Assembly: GCF_032397745.1 (NCBI RefSeq) | Contig: NZ_CP135921.1 | Span: forward strand, 6,064,501 to 6,128,500 | DNA from: Bradyrhizobium prioriisuperbiae | GTDB taxonomy: Bacteria > Pseudomonadota > Alphaproteobacteria > Rhizobiales > Xanthobacteraceae | Direction of reading: 5' to 3' | DNA length: 64,000 nt | Shown here: positions 17,399-26,799 of the stretch, in pieces | Numbering within the stretch: position 1 is the stretch's first letter | Layout: every line of letters begins with the position of its first letter | Position numbers and translations under genes: made by a program | Notes under the pieces: model-generated | Databases searched by the model: none | The model's input: the letters and a program-made list of their open reading frames with translations, nothing else | What the model was told of the DNA's origin: nothing

Positions 17399-18106
17399 TC
17401 AGATCCCCAGATAGATCTGGCGGATATACTCATCATCCGCGAGTTCAGCGGCCTTGCCCTCGCGCACCGTGCGGCCGTGCTCCAGCACATAGACCCGGTC
17501 GGTGATCCGCAGCGTCGAGGTTGCATCCTGCTCCACGATCAGGATCGCGGTGCCGTCGCGGCGGATCTGCTCGACCGCGTCGAAGATCAGTTTCTTCAGT
17601 CGCGGCGCGATGCCCACTGAGGGCTCGTCGAGCAGCAAGAGTTCAGGCCGTCCCATCATGGCGCGGCCGATCGCCACCATCTGCTGTTCGCCGCCGGACA
17701 GGGTGCTGGACTGCTGGGTCTGTCGTTCCCGCAGCACTGGGAACAGCGCGAACACCCGTTCCAGGTCCTGTTCGATCTCCGCCTTGTTGTTGCGGAGATA
17801 AGCGCCGAGCTGCAGGTTTTTCAGCACCGACAGTTCCGGAAACAGTTTGCGCCCCTCGGGGCAGTGGCAGATGCCGCGCGCCACCACATGATAAGCCGCG
17901 AGACCGTCGAGCGCCTGGCCCTTGAACGACAGCGATCCCTTGGAGGGAATGGCGCGCGAGATCGCCTTCAGGAGCGTGGTCTTGCCGGCGCCGTTCGGGC
18001 CGAGCACGCCGACCAGTTCGCCCTTGTCGACATGGATCGAGACGTCTTCGATCGCCAGCGCCTTGCCATAACTGACGCTGAGGTTTCGGATATCAAGCAG
18101 AGGCAC
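17399..18106 (-). CDS. livF: Branched-chain amino acid-type ABC transporter ATP-binding protein LivF
   Basis: A 235-residue ABC ATPase of the LivF group: Walker A GPNGAGKTT, GICHCPEGRKLFPELSV (Q-loop region typical of LivF), signature LSGGEQQM, Walker B LLLLDEPSVGIAP, and the VEQDATSTLRITDRVYVLEHGR H-loop region. Last gene of livKHMGF; its start overlaps livG by 14 bases. Ligands of this family include branched-chain amino acids but also amides, urea and aromatic acids, so the substrate is not proven. Confidence 0.93.
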   Translation of the reverse strand: MPLLDIRNLSVSYGKALAIEDVSIHVDKGELVGVLGPNGAGKTTLLKAISRAIPSKGSLSFKGQALDGLAAYHVVARGICHCPEGRKLFPELSVLKNLQLGAYLRNNKAEIEQDLERVFALFPVLRERQTQQSSTLSGGEQQMVAIGRAMMGRPELLLLDEPSVGIAPRLKKLIFDAVEQIRRDGTAILIVEQDATSTLRITDRVYVLEHGRTVREGKAAELADDEYIRQIYLGI

Positions 18107-18836
18107 GGTGGTCCTCCGACTGTCCGATATAGGCCTCGATCACCCGGGGATGGCGCACGATCTCCGACGGCGGTGAGATGGCGATGATCTCGCCGAAATT
18201 CATCGCGATCACCCGCGACACCAGCGCCATGAACTCGCGCAGCTTGTGCTCGATCAACAGGATCGTCAGGTCCTCCTCGCGGTGCAGCTTGCGGATCAAC
18301 TGTGCCAGCGGCTCGATCTCGCTGCTGCCGAGGCCGGCGAAGGGCTCGTCGAGCAGGAGCAGCTTCGGCCGCGTTGCCAGTGCGCGTGCGATTTCCAGCC
18401 GCCGCAGATCGCCATAAGGCAGTGTCTCGACCGGCTCGCGGCCTTTGCCGCCGAGGCCGACTTGCTCCAGCAATTGCTGTGCGCGGGCTTCCTTGTCTTT
18501 GTCGGCGTGGGCGCGGGGCGAGAGACAGGCGACCACAACGTTTTCCAGCACGTTCATGCCGACAAAGGGACGGGTGAGCTGGAAGGTGCGGGCGATGCCG
18601 CGATTGACGATCTTGTAGGGCGCGAGGCGCTGCAGCCTCTCGCCCTCGAACATCACGCTGCCGGTGTCGAACGAGATGAAGCCGGTCAAGAGATTGAACA
18701 GGGTGGTCTTGCCGGCGCCGTTGGGCCCGAGGATTCCCGTCAGCTCGCCCTTCTGCAGGGTGAAGGAGACATTTTTCACGGCGGTGAGGCCGCCGAAGCG
18801 CTTGGAGACGCCGTCGACTTCGAGAAGGGCACTCAT
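18093..18836 (-). CDS. livG: Branched-chain amino acid-type ABC transporter ATP-binding protein LivG
   Basis: A 247-residue ABC ATPase with Walker A GPNGAGKTT, the LivG-typical NRGIARTFQLTRPF, degenerate signature LPYGDLRRLEIARAL and Walker B LLLLDEPFAGL. The start ATG overlaps the livM stop (ATGA). A long open frame upstream in the same frame runs antisense-free through livM in another phase and is not real. Together with LivF it energises the LivHM permease. Confidence 0.93.
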   Translation of the reverse strand: MSALLEVDGVSKRFGGLTAVKNVSFTLQKGELTGILGPNGAGKTTLFNLLTGFISFDTGSVMFEGERLQRLAPYKIVNRGIARTFQLTRPFVGMNVLENVVVACLSPRAHADKDKEARAQQLLEQVGLGGKGREPVETLPYGDLRRLEIARALATRPKLLLLDEPFAGLGSSEIEPLAQLIRKLHREEDLTILLIEHKLREFMALVSRVIAMNFGEIIAISPPSEIVRHPRVIEAYIGQSEDHRASA

Positions 18837-19762
18837 CGCCAGCGCTCCGTCAGCCGCCGCCACGCCGGCGCGATCAGCCCGTTGGGCAGGAAGAACAGGA
18901 TCAGCATCAAGGTGAGGGTGTAGATCCAGAGCCGGTATTCGCCGAAGCCGCGCAACATCTCGGTGAGCAGGGTCAGCAGGATGGCGCCGACGGCGGCGCC
19001 GTAGATCGAGCCGATACCGCCGACATACACCATGATGATCACGGTGATGGACACGACCACCGAGAACAGCGGCGGACTGACCTGGAGTTGGTAGTGCGCG
19101 TAAAGCGCGCCGCCGAGGCCGGCAAACGCAGCCGAGATCGCCAGCGACGCGATCTTGTAGAAGGTCGCGTTGATGCCAGCCGCCTGGCAGGTGGCTTCGT
19201 CGCCGCGGATCGCCCGCAGCAGCAAGCCCCAGTGCGAGTGCGCCAGTGCTGTGAGGATCGCGACCGTGACCACCAGGATGGCCAGGACGAACCAGTAGTA
19301 ATGCAGCGGGTTCTTGATCAGCGGATCGAGACCATAAAGCCCTTCCTCGCCGCCGGTGTACTCCCAGAAGATCAGGCAGAGCCGCTGCAGGATCGCGGAC
19401 GCGGACAGCATCGCCAGCGCGAAGTAGGGCCCCCGCAGCCGCAGTGTCGGGAAACCGACGATGATGCTGAAGATGACAGCGACCGCGACGCCGGCCGGCA
19501 GGCTGTACCAGGGATCGGTGAACCAGGTCGTGCCCATGAAGCCGGCGGTGTAGGCGCCGGCGCCGATGAACAGCGAATGGCCGAAATTCTCCCGGCCGGT
19601 CAGGCCGGACATGAAGTCCCAGCTCGCCGCCCAGATGCCGTAGATGGCGCACACCGTCAGCACGCCGGTGAGATAATTGCTGGCCACCAGCATCGGCAAC
19701 AGCGCGAGAATGGCGACGAGGATCACGGCGCCGGTGAGATCGATCAGTGCATTGCGCCGCAT
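18833..19762 (-). CDS. livM: Branched-chain amino acid-type ABC transporter permease LivM
   Basis: A 309-residue membrane protein with about nine to ten helices, starting with MRRNALIDLTG and including FGHSLFIGAGAYTAGF and the LivM loop LLLRAIRGDEATCQAAGIN. It begins one base after the livH stop (TAGCATG). The stretch VYVGGIGSIYGAAVGAILL is the usual C-terminal LivM motif. Works with LivH as the transmembrane pore. Confidence 0.92.
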   Translation of the reverse strand: MRRNALIDLTGAVILVAILALLPMLVASNYLTGVLTVCAIYGIWAASWDFMSGLTGRENFGHSLFIGAGAYTAGFMGTTWFTDPWYSLPAGVAVAVIFSIIVGFPTLRLRGPYFALAMLSASAILQRLCLIFWEYTGGEEGLYGLDPLIKNPLHYYWFVLAILVVTVAILTALAHSHWGLLLRAIRGDEATCQAAGINATFYKIASLAISAAFAGLGGALYAHYQLQVSPPLFSVVVSITVIIMVYVGGIGSIYGAAVGAILLTLLTEMLRGFGEYRLWIYTLTLMLILFFLPNGLIAPAWRRLTERWR

Positions 19763-19763
19763 G

Positions 19764-20618
19764 CTAAAATGCCGCCCGCCGGCCGAGCAGGCCCGACGGC
19801 CTGACCATGAGAGTGATGACGACGGCAACGAGCGATACGAGTTCGGTCCAGGACGTCGAGACGAGGTAAGCGACGATGGTCTCGGAATATCCCAGCAGCA
19901 GCGACGCCAGGATGCTTCCGGGGATCGAGCCCAGGCCGCCGACAATCACAATGGCGAACGCCTTCACCATCGGCAGCAGCCCCATGGTCGGCTGCACCGT
20001 GAGGAACGGCGACACCAGCACGCCGGCCAGCGCCGCGGTGCCTGCCGAGATCGCCATCACGATGGAGAAGATGCGGTTGGTCGGGATGCCCATGTATTCC
20101 GCCGCCTGCGGGTCCTGCGATACCGCGAGAATGGCGGCACCGAGCCGGGTGCGCTGGATGAACAGCCACAGGCAGCACAGCATCAGCACCGAGGCTACCA
20201 GCGCCAACAGCCGCTGGCCGCTGATGTCGACGCCGCCGATGCTGAGCTTGTCGGCGACAAAGCTGGGCACATTGCGGTATTCGGAGCCGAAGGTGATGAA
20301 CAGGCCCTGTTCGACCGCCAGCGACACCGCAAGGGTGATCATCAGCACCGCAAGCTGCGAGTGCCGCAGCGGGCGAACCAGATAGCGCTCCATCACCACG
20401 CCAAAGCCCGCCACCAGCAGCATGGCAAGCGGCGCCGCGATGAACAGCGGCAGCTTGAAAATGGCGGTGAAGACGTAGGCCGAATAGGCGCCGAGCGCGT
20501 AGAACGAGCCGTGGGCCAGATTGAGGATGCGGGCGACGCCGAAGATGAGGGTGAAGCCGACCGCCAGCATGGCGTAGATCGCGCTGGAGACCGCACCATA
20601 GATCAGGATTTGAAGCAT
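19764..20618 (-). CDS. livH: Branched-chain amino acid-type ABC transporter permease LivH
   Basis: A 284-residue membrane permease of the LivH group: MLAVGFTLIFGVARILNLAHG near the N-terminus and FAIVIVGGLGSIPGSILASLLLG near the C-terminus are family signatures. It follows livK after a 75-base gap that contains a hairpin, and it is translationally tight with livM. Confidence 0.92.
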   Translation of the reverse strand: MLQILIYGAVSSAIYAMLAVGFTLIFGVARILNLAHGSFYALGAYSAYVFTAIFKLPLFIAAPLAMLLVAGFGVVMERYLVRPLRHSQLAVLMITLAVSLAVEQGLFITFGSEYRNVPSFVADKLSIGGVDISGQRLLALVASVLMLCCLWLFIQRTRLGAAILAVSQDPQAAEYMGIPTNRIFSIVMAISAGTAALAGVLVSPFLTVQPTMGLLPMVKAFAIVIVGGLGSIPGSILASLLLGYSETIVAYLVSTSWTELVSLVAVVITLMVRPSGLLGRRAAF

Positions 20619-20646
20619 GTGACCTGCATCGAACCGAGTTCAGTAA

Positions 20647-20675
20647 ATGGCCGGACCCGATTGAGGTCCGGCCAT
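20647..20675 (-). terminator. Hairpin between livK and livH (attenuator or mRNA stabiliser)
   Basis: ATGGCCGGACC (20647-20657) and GGTCCGGCCAT (20665-20675) form a perfect 11-bp stem with a 7-base loop. It lies directly after the livK stop and before livH. No strong U-run follows, so it likely lowers downstream expression or protects the livK message. Confidence 0.65.
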
Positions 20676-20693
20676 CGTTCGAAACACAGGCTG

Positions 20694-21917
20694 TCAGTTG
20701 CTCAGCCAGGGCGGGTTGATCATCTTGCCGGTGGCGGCTTCCTTCGGCCACACCACCACGCGCGCGCCGTCCTTCTGCCACTGCACGAACAGCAGGTTTT
20801 GCAGGCCGGGGCCGGTCTTCACATCATGGGTCTCGTCGAACACCAGCTTGCCGGCGATGCCGACATGGTCGGTCTTCTCGAGCTCCTTGATGACCGCGTT
20901 GGGATCGGTCGACTTGGCGCGGGCGACGGCGTCGGCATAGACGTAAACAGCGTCGTAGGCGCCGATGCCGGTATAGACGGGAGCGGTTCCGAACCGCTTC
21001 ACGAATTCATCCCAGAACGGGATGGTCTTCGGGGTCAGCGGGGCGCGGATCGCGAACAGGCCGACGGTCTCCGAGTTGGCCTTGCCGCCGACGCGGGTGA
21101 AGAAATCGGCGTCCTGGCTTTTCACGTCGATGCCGCCGATCGGAATTGGCACCTGGGCGTCATGCCACTGCTTGACGAAGATGTCGGACGAGGCGTGCGA
21201 CAGGATCACGATCAGGTATTGCGCGCCGCTGTCCTTGACCTTGGCGAACAGCGGGGAGAAGTCGGAGGTCGAGGTGTCGAACAGCTCGGCCATCTTCACT
21301 TCGGTGCCGCCGTCGGTCGCGCCCTTCTTCAGGATCGGCACCAGGTCCTGCACCCATTTGGCGTTTTCACCGACAATGGCGATCTTGCTGAGCTTGAGAT
21401 CGCCTTTAAGCTTGCCGTTGATGAAGTCGACCAGCGCGCGGGCCTGGTGCGCCGCGTTGATCGGGAAGGCGCGGAAGATGTATTTGTAGTTCTCGTAGTC
21501 GCTCTTGACCTTCGCCGTGATCGCGGGCGATGCAGCGCCGACCCCGATATAGATGGTTTTGGCGTTGGAGATATGCGGCAACTGCGCCAGCGTCACGCCG
21601 CTGGTGTAGCCGCCGATCAGGACGTCGACCTTGTCGTCGGCGGTCAGCTTCTTGATCGCGGCGATGCCCTGTTCCGGATTTTCGGTCTCATCCGCGACCA
21701 CCAGTTCGATCTTGCGGCCGAGCAGGCCGCCCTTGGCGTTGATTTCGTCCGCCGCGATCTTGGCGGCATTCTGGGTGTCGCGTCCGACCTGGAGCTGGAT
21801 CGAGGTCGGGATGCCGATCTTGATGGGTGGTTGCTGGGCTGACGCCGGCGCCGCGAAGATGAGTGCGCCGAAACTCACGACACTCGCGGATGCGAGCAGC
21901 TTCAGAAATGGTCGCAT
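20694..21917 (-). CDS. livK: Branched-chain amino acid-type ABC transporter substrate-binding protein LivK
   Basis: A 407-residue periplasmic binding protein with a signal peptide (PFLKLLASASVVSFGALIF, cleavage after ASA) and the Peripla_BP_6 fold: IKIGIPTSIQLQVGRDTQNAA, INAKGGLLGRKIELVVADE and VDVLIGGYTSGVTLAQLP. First gene of livKHMGF; GGGAG lies upstream of ATG. The sequence alone does not fix the ligand. Confidence 0.9.
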   Translation of the reverse strand: MRPFLKLLASASVVSFGALIFAAPASAQQPPIKIGIPTSIQLQVGRDTQNAAKIAADEINAKGGLLGRKIELVVADETENPEQGIAAIKKLTADDKVDVLIGGYTSGVTLAQLPHISNAKTIYIGVGAASPAITAKVKSDYENYKYIFRAFPINAAHQARALVDFINGKLKGDLKLSKIAIVGENAKWVQDLVPILKKGATDGGTEVKMAELFDTSTSDFSPLFAKVKDSGAQYLIVILSHASSDIFVKQWHDAQVPIPIGGIDVKSQDADFFTRVGGKANSETVGLFAIRAPLTPKTIPFWDEFVKRFGTAPVYTGIGAYDAVYVYADAVARAKSTDPNAVIKELEKTDHVGIAGKLVFDETHDVKTGPGLQNLLFVQWQKDGARVVVWPKEAATGKMINPPWLSN

Positions 21918-22143
21918 GTCGTTACTCCCTCAAGCATCTGGATTTGACTCCGATGCGTTTATTTTTGGGAGTTTCAGAGTGCCCGTCGGGAAAAGATCAA
22001 GTCAAGGGGTGAATGCCCGGCTGCGGCAACGTCTGCTCATTTCAGCATTGTGCAATGCAAGGGGAGGCCGTCATCGATCGGCGGATCGAAAACCGGCAAG
22101 TGCTTGCTCGTTTTAAACGTTTGACTGAATTGCCCGCCGCTGC

Positions 22144-22359
22144 TCAATAATGTGGCGGTGGCGGTTCCTGCTGGGCTGATACACCTGACTTGCTTTCCGC
22201 GTCCTGCACGCGATCGGTCAGGCGGGCGACCTCGCGCTTCAGCGCATCGATCTGGGCCCACTGCGCTGTCACAGTCTTGTTCAACGTCTCGATGATCTCG
22301 TCCTGGTAGGCGACGCGGATTTCGAGGGCGTCGAGCCGGTCGGTTGCCACATCACTCAT
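22144..22359 (-). CDS. slyX: SlyX family protein
   Basis: A 71-residue coiled-coil protein. The heptad pattern RLDALEIRVAYQDEIIETLN through IDALKREVARLTDRV and the C-terminal PPPPHY tail are diagnostic of SlyX. Function unknown in the family. The start overlaps the end of trhO by 8 bases, so the two are co-translated. Confidence 0.9.
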   Translation of the reverse strand: MSDVATDRLDALEIRVAYQDEIIETLNKTVTAQWAQIDALKREVARLTDRVQDAESKSGVSAQQEPPPPHY

Positions 22360-23122
22360 CGCACGAGCCGCTGGTTTCCGTTTCACGAACGGGTGTCTGC
22401 TCGACAAGTCCATGTCCGAGCGCGACGCGCTCGTCGAACACGAAGCAGCCGCCGCGCCAGCGGCTGTCCGATTCCGGAATATCCTCGAGATATCTGAGGA
22501 TGCCCCCCTTGAGGTGATAGACCTGTTCGAAGCCGTGCGACAGCAAATAGGAGCTGGCCTTCTCGCAGCGGATGCCGCCGGTGCAGAACATTGCGATCTT
22601 CTTGTGCCTGGCGGGGTCGAGCGCGGACTTGGCGAAGTCGCGGAAGTCGCTGAAGCGCGCCATCTTCGGGTCCACGGCGCCTTCGAAGGTGCCCATCTCC
22701 ACCTCGAACGCATTGCGGGTGTCGATGACAAGCACATCCGGCGCGGCCAGCAGCTCATTCCAGTCGGCGGGCGCCACATAGGTGCCGACCCGGCGGGTGG
22801 GGTCGGCTATGTTGTCGCCGAGGGTGACGATCTCCTTCTTGAGGCGGATCTTCAGCCGGCGGAACGGCATGTCCGTTGCGGTCGATAGTTTCAGTTCGAG
22901 GCCGTCGAGCCGGCCGCCGAACAGGGGGCCGTTTCGCAGCTCATCGACGAAGCGGTCGATCGCGTCGGGCAGGCCGCTGATGGTGCCGTTCAGGCCCTCA
23001 TGGGCCAACAGTAGGGAACCCTTCAGTCCGAGCCCTTCGCAAAGGTCGCGCAATGGTTCCCGCAGCGCACGGAAGTCCGGCAACGGGACGAATTGATAAA
23101 GGGCTGCGACCGCATAAGGCAT
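22352..23122 (-). CDS. trhO: tRNA uridine(34) hydroxylase TrhO (rhodanese-domain, YceA family)
   Basis: A 256-residue protein with the TrhO N-terminal domain (LKGSLLLAHEGLNGTISG, FRRLKIRLKKEIV) and a rhodanese domain (VLVIDTRNAFEVEMGTFEGA) holding the catalytic Cys in CTGGIRCEKAS. TrhO makes 5-hydroxyuridine at the tRNA wobble position using oxygen. Its length is shorter than E. coli TrhO (about 350 residues), as is common for the alphaproteobacterial form. Operon with slyX. Confidence 0.92.
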   Translation of the reverse strand: MPYAVAALYQFVPLPDFRALREPLRDLCEGLGLKGSLLLAHEGLNGTISGLPDAIDRFVDELRNGPLFGGRLDGLELKLSTATDMPFRRLKIRLKKEIVTLGDNIADPTRRVGTYVAPADWNELLAAPDVLVIDTRNAFEVEMGTFEGAVDPKMARFSDFRDFAKSALDPARHKKIAMFCTGGIRCEKASSYLLSHGFEQVYHLKGGILRYLEDIPESDSRWRGGCFVFDERVALGHGLVEQTPVRETETSGSCDE

Positions 23123-23619
23123 TTGCGCGCTTTAGCATCTCCCGAACGCCTCGAAAACGGGCCATTGCAGTTGCGGTATCCTATTTGCACCACTTCACTT
23201 TTTCGAGACGTCGTTGCGGCGCCCGATAGCGGTCTGGTATATCAGTTGGGCGAGGGGATTCCTAAAAAACAACAGACATGTTTGACTTGGCCGCGGATCG
23301 GGGAATGGCATGCCGATGATCGGCCCTGTGTGAGCTTGAGCTGGGGGAACGGCAGACCCTGACGTCGAGCCATAAAGTACTGAATTTATGAATCCTGTTC
23401 ATATGATTATGCGGCCCGGGACGGCTAATCGCGTCGGTTCGGTCGCCTTAATTAGAGGTCGCAACCCAGACCGCCCACCGGGGAAGTTGCAATGACAAAG
23501 GTGGGATCGAGAGACGACATGCGTGATGTGGGGCGCCGTTTTGAAACAGCGGCGCGGTGGGGATTCCAGAATCAACCAGGGCGCGTCCATGGCCGCGCGG
23601 CAGGGATAACGGCGCGCCG
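23123..23619. other. Gene-free stretch upstream of the RND pump
   Basis: About 500 bases with no convincing gene. It is more AT-rich than its surroundings around 23250-23290 and 23375-23410 and should hold the divergent promoters of trhO and the pump. An open frame at 23093-23362 has no recognisable features. No regulator gene lies here. Confidence 0.5.
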
Positions 23620-26600
23620 ATGATCAATCTTGTTCGCATCGCGCTGACGCGCCCTTATACATTCGTCGTGCTGGCCCTGCTGCTCCTGATCGTCGGGCCG
23701 CTCGCCGCCTTGCGCACCCCGACCGATATTTTCCCCGAGATCCGCATTCCGGTGATCGGCGTGGTCTGGCAGTACACGGGTTTGCCGCCGGATCAGATGT
23801 CCGGGCGTATCACGACGCCGTTCCAGAAGGCGCTGACCACCACCGTCAATGACATCGAGCACATCGAAGCCAACTCCTACAACGGCTTCGGCATCATCAA
23901 GATCTTCTTCCAGCCCAATGTGGACATCCGCACCGCCAATGCGCAGGTGACGGCGATCTCGCAAACCCTGCTCAAGCAGATGCCGCCGGGTGCGACGCCG
24001 CCGCTGGTCCTGAACTACAGCGCCGCCACGGTTCCGATCCTGCAGATCGCACTGGCCGGCGAGGGGCTGACCGAGCAAAATCTCGGCGACCTCGCCATCA
24101 ATGTGGTCCGCACCCCGCTGGTGACCATCCCGGGCGCCGCGATTCCCTATCCGTTCGGCGGCAAGCAGCGCCAGGTCCAGATCGATCTGGATTCCGGCGC
24201 CATGCAGGCCCGCGGCCTCTCCGGGCAGGACGTCGCCAATACGCTGGCGGCCCAGAACCTGATCACCCCGGTCGGCACCCAGAAGATCGGCAGTTTCGAA
24301 TACACGATCCAGCTCAACAATGCGGCTGCGAGGCTGGAGGATCTGGGCAACCTGCCGATCAAGGCGGTCAACGGCGCGATGGTCTATCTGCGCGATGTCG
24401 CCCAGGTCCGCGACGGCAACCCGCCGCAGACCAACATCGTGCATGTGGAGGGCAACCGCTCGGCGCTGCTGCAGGTGCTGAAGAACGGCTCGGCCTCGAC
24501 GCTGGCGATCATCGCCGGCATCAAGCAGACTCTCGTGCAGATGAAGGACACGCTGCCCGAGCAGCTCAAGATCTCGCTGCTGGCCGACCAGTCGGTATTC
24601 GTACGCGGCGCCATCACCGGGGTTGCGGTCGAAGGCGCCATCGCGGCGGCACTGACCAGCATCATGATCCTGCTGTTTCTCGGCAGCTGGCGCTCGACCG
24701 TGATCATCGCAACCTCGATCCCGCTGGCCATTCTCGGCGCGATCATTGCGCTGTCGCTGATCGGCGAGACGCTGAACATCATGACCCTCGGCGGTCTTGC
24801 GCTGGCGGTGGGCATCCTGGTCGACGACGCCACGGTGACGATCGAAAACATCAACTGGCATCTCGAACACGGCAAGGATGTCGAGACCTCGATCATGGAC
24901 GGTGCGCAGCAAATTGTGACGCCGGCCTTCGTGTCGTTGCTCTGTATCTGCATCGTGTTCGTGCCGATGTTCTTCCTCGACGGCGTCGCCCGCTTCCTGT
25001 TTGTGCCGATGGCCGAAGCGGTGATGTTCGCGATGATCTGGTCGTTCATCCTGTCGCGCACCCTGGTGCCGACCATGGCGAATTACCTGCTGCGCGCCCA
25101 CGACACCGATGCCCATGACAAGCCGCCCTCGCGCAATCCGCTGGTTCGGTTCCAGCGCGGATTCGAAGCCGGTTTTGAAAAATTCCGTGCCGGCTATCGC
25201 GGCCTGCTGGAAATGGCGCTGGCGCATCGCGCCGTCTTCGTCGGCGGCTTTCTGGCGTTTGTCGGGGTGTCGTTCCTGCTGACGCCGTTCCTGGGGCGGA
25301 ATTTCTTTCCCGCCGTCGATACCGGCCAGATCCTGATGCATGTCCGCACCCAGGTCGGCACCCGGGTCGAGGAAAGCTCGTCGCAGTTCGCCGATATCAC
25401 CAAGGCGATCCGCAAGCTGATTCCGGCCAGTCAGCTCGACACCATCGTCGACAACATCGGCATGCCGATCAGCGGCATCAACATGACCTACAACAACACC
25501 GGCGTGATCGGAGCCCAGGACGGCGATATCCAGATCAAGCTGAAGGAAGACCATCGCCCGACGGCGGAGTATGTTCGCCTGCTGCGCGAGGAGCTGCCGC
25601 GGGCGTTCCCTGGTACCACCTTCGCCTTCCTGCCGGCCGACATCGTCAGCCAGATCCTGAACTTCGGTGCGCCGGCGCCGATTGATCTGCAGATCCGTGG
25701 CGCCAATCTTCCGGCCAACTTCACTTACGCTAACTTGGTGCTGAACAAGATCCGCCATATCCCGGGCGTCGCCGACGCCCGCATCCAGCAGTCGCAGAGC
25801 AATCCCACCTTCAACGTGGATGTGGATCGCACCCGCGCCCAATACATCGGACTGACCGAACGCGACGTCACCAACAGCCTTGTGGTGAATCTTGCCGGCA
25901 GCTCGCAGGTGTCGCCGACCTACTGGCTCAATCCGGACAACGGCATTTCCTATCCGATCGTGATGCAGACGCCGCAGTATCAGATCGACTCCTTGGGCGC
26001 TTTGCAGACGCTGCCGATCACCGCGACGGGCATCAGCTCGCTGCCGATCCTTGGCGGCATCGCCAACATCTCGCGCACCACGTCGAATGCGGTGGTGTCG
26101 CAATACAACATCCAGTCGATGGTGCAGATCTACGCCACCACCCAGGATCGCGACCTTGGCGCCGTCGCGGCCGACATCCAGAAGGTGGTTGCCGATACCG
26201 CGAAGGATGTGCCGAAAGGCAGTTCGGTGGTGCTGCAGGGGCAGGTGAAGACCATGAACAGCGCCTTCTCCGGGCTGCTGTTCGGCCTGCTCGGCGCCAT
26301 CGTGCTGATTTATCTGCTGATCGTGGTCAATTTCCAGTCATGGTCCGATCCGTTCGTGATCATCACGGCGTTGCCTGCGGCGCTCGCCGGCATCGTCTGG
26401 ATGCTGTTCACGACCCAGACCACGCTATCGGTGCCCGCTTTGACCGGCGCCATCATGTGCATGGGCGTCGCCACCGCCAACAGCGTGCTGGTGATCAGCT
26501 TCGCCCGCGAACGCCTTGAAGAATTGGGCGACCCGATCGCGGCGGCGCTGGACGCCGGCTTCGTCCGGTTCCGCCCGGTTCTGATGACCGCGCTGGCCAT

Positions 26601-26799
26601 GATTATCGGCATGGCGCCGATGGCGCTCGGGCTCGGGGAGGGCGGCGAACAGAACGCCCCGCTCGGCCGGGCTGTGGTCGGCGGCCTGATTTTCGCAACA
26701 ATTGCAACCCTGCTGTTCGTTCCCGTGGTATTCAGTCTGGTCCATGGGAAACGGCAAACCCCTTCTGCTGCGCCAACGGAGACGCCCCATGCCGCCTGA
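23620..26799 (+). CDS. RND-family efflux transporter permease subunit
   Basis: A 1059-residue inner-membrane pump of the AcrB/HAE1 superfamily: N-terminal TM helix followed by the porter-domain start LRTPTDIFPEI, an internal repeat of two six-helix bundles, and TM4 with Asp402-Asp403 (GILVDDATVTIEN), the equivalents of AcrB Asp407/408. In TM10 the residue that aligns with AcrB Lys940 is Ala953 (GVATANSVL), so the usual proton-relay lysine is missing. The start ATG (MINLVRIAL) is chosen because family members begin there. The adaptor gene overlaps its end by 11 bases; no outer-membrane channel gene is present. Confidence 0.92.
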   Translation: MINLVRIALTRPYTFVVLALLLLIVGPLAALRTPTDIFPEIRIPVIGVVWQYTGLPPDQMSGRITTPFQKALTTTVNDIEHIEANSYNGFGIIKIFFQPNVDIRTANAQVTAISQTLLKQMPPGATPPLVLNYSAATVPILQIALAGEGLTEQNLGDLAINVVRTPLVTIPGAAIPYPFGGKQRQVQIDLDSGAMQARGLSGQDVANTLAAQNLITPVGTQKIGSFEYTIQLNNAAARLEDLGNLPIKAVNGAMVYLRDVAQVRDGNPPQTNIVHVEGNRSALLQVLKNGSASTLAIIAGIKQTLVQMKDTLPEQLKISLLADQSVFVRGAITGVAVEGAIAAALTSIMILLFLGSWRSTVIIATSIPLAILGAIIALSLIGETLNIMTLGGLALAVGILVDDATVTIENINWHLEHGKDVETSIMDGAQQIVTPAFVSLLCICIVFVPMFFLDGVARFLFVPMAEAVMFAMIWSFILSRTLVPTMANYLLRAHDTDAHDKPPSRNPLVRFQRGFEAGFEKFRAGYRGLLEMALAHRAVFVGGFLAFVGVSFLLTPFLGRNFFPAVDTGQILMHVRTQVGTRVEESSSQFADITKAIRKLIPASQLDTIVDNIGMPISGINMTYNNTGVIGAQDGDIQIKLKEDHRPTAEYVRLLREELPRAFPGTTFAFLPADIVSQILNFGAPAPIDLQIRGANLPANFTYANLVLNKIRHIPGVADARIQQSQSNPTFNVDVDRTRAQYIGLTERDVTNSLVVNLAGSSQVSPTYWLNPDNGISYPIVMQTPQYQIDSLGALQTLPITATGISSLPILGGIANISRTTSNAVVSQYNIQSMVQIYATTQDRDLGAVAADIQKVVADTAKDVPKGSSVVLQGQVKTMNSAFSGLLFGLLGAIVLIYLLIVVNFQSWSDPFVIITALPAALAGIVWMLFTTQTTLSVPALTGAIMCMGVATANSVLVISFARERLEELGDPIAAALDAGFVRFRPVLMTALAMIIGMAPMALGLGEGGEQNAPLGRAVVGGLIFATIATLLFVPVVFSLVHGKRQTPSAAPTETPHAA

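Noticed and set aside
23093..23362. 89-codon plus-strand frame between trhO and the pump
   Set aside because: Overlaps the trhO start, no motif, no ribosome binding site.
23572..26103. 843-codon minus-strand open frame opposite the RND pump
   Set aside because: Asp/Arg/His-rich composition without motifs; shadow of the pump gene, as are similar frames opposite the E1 and oxidase genes.
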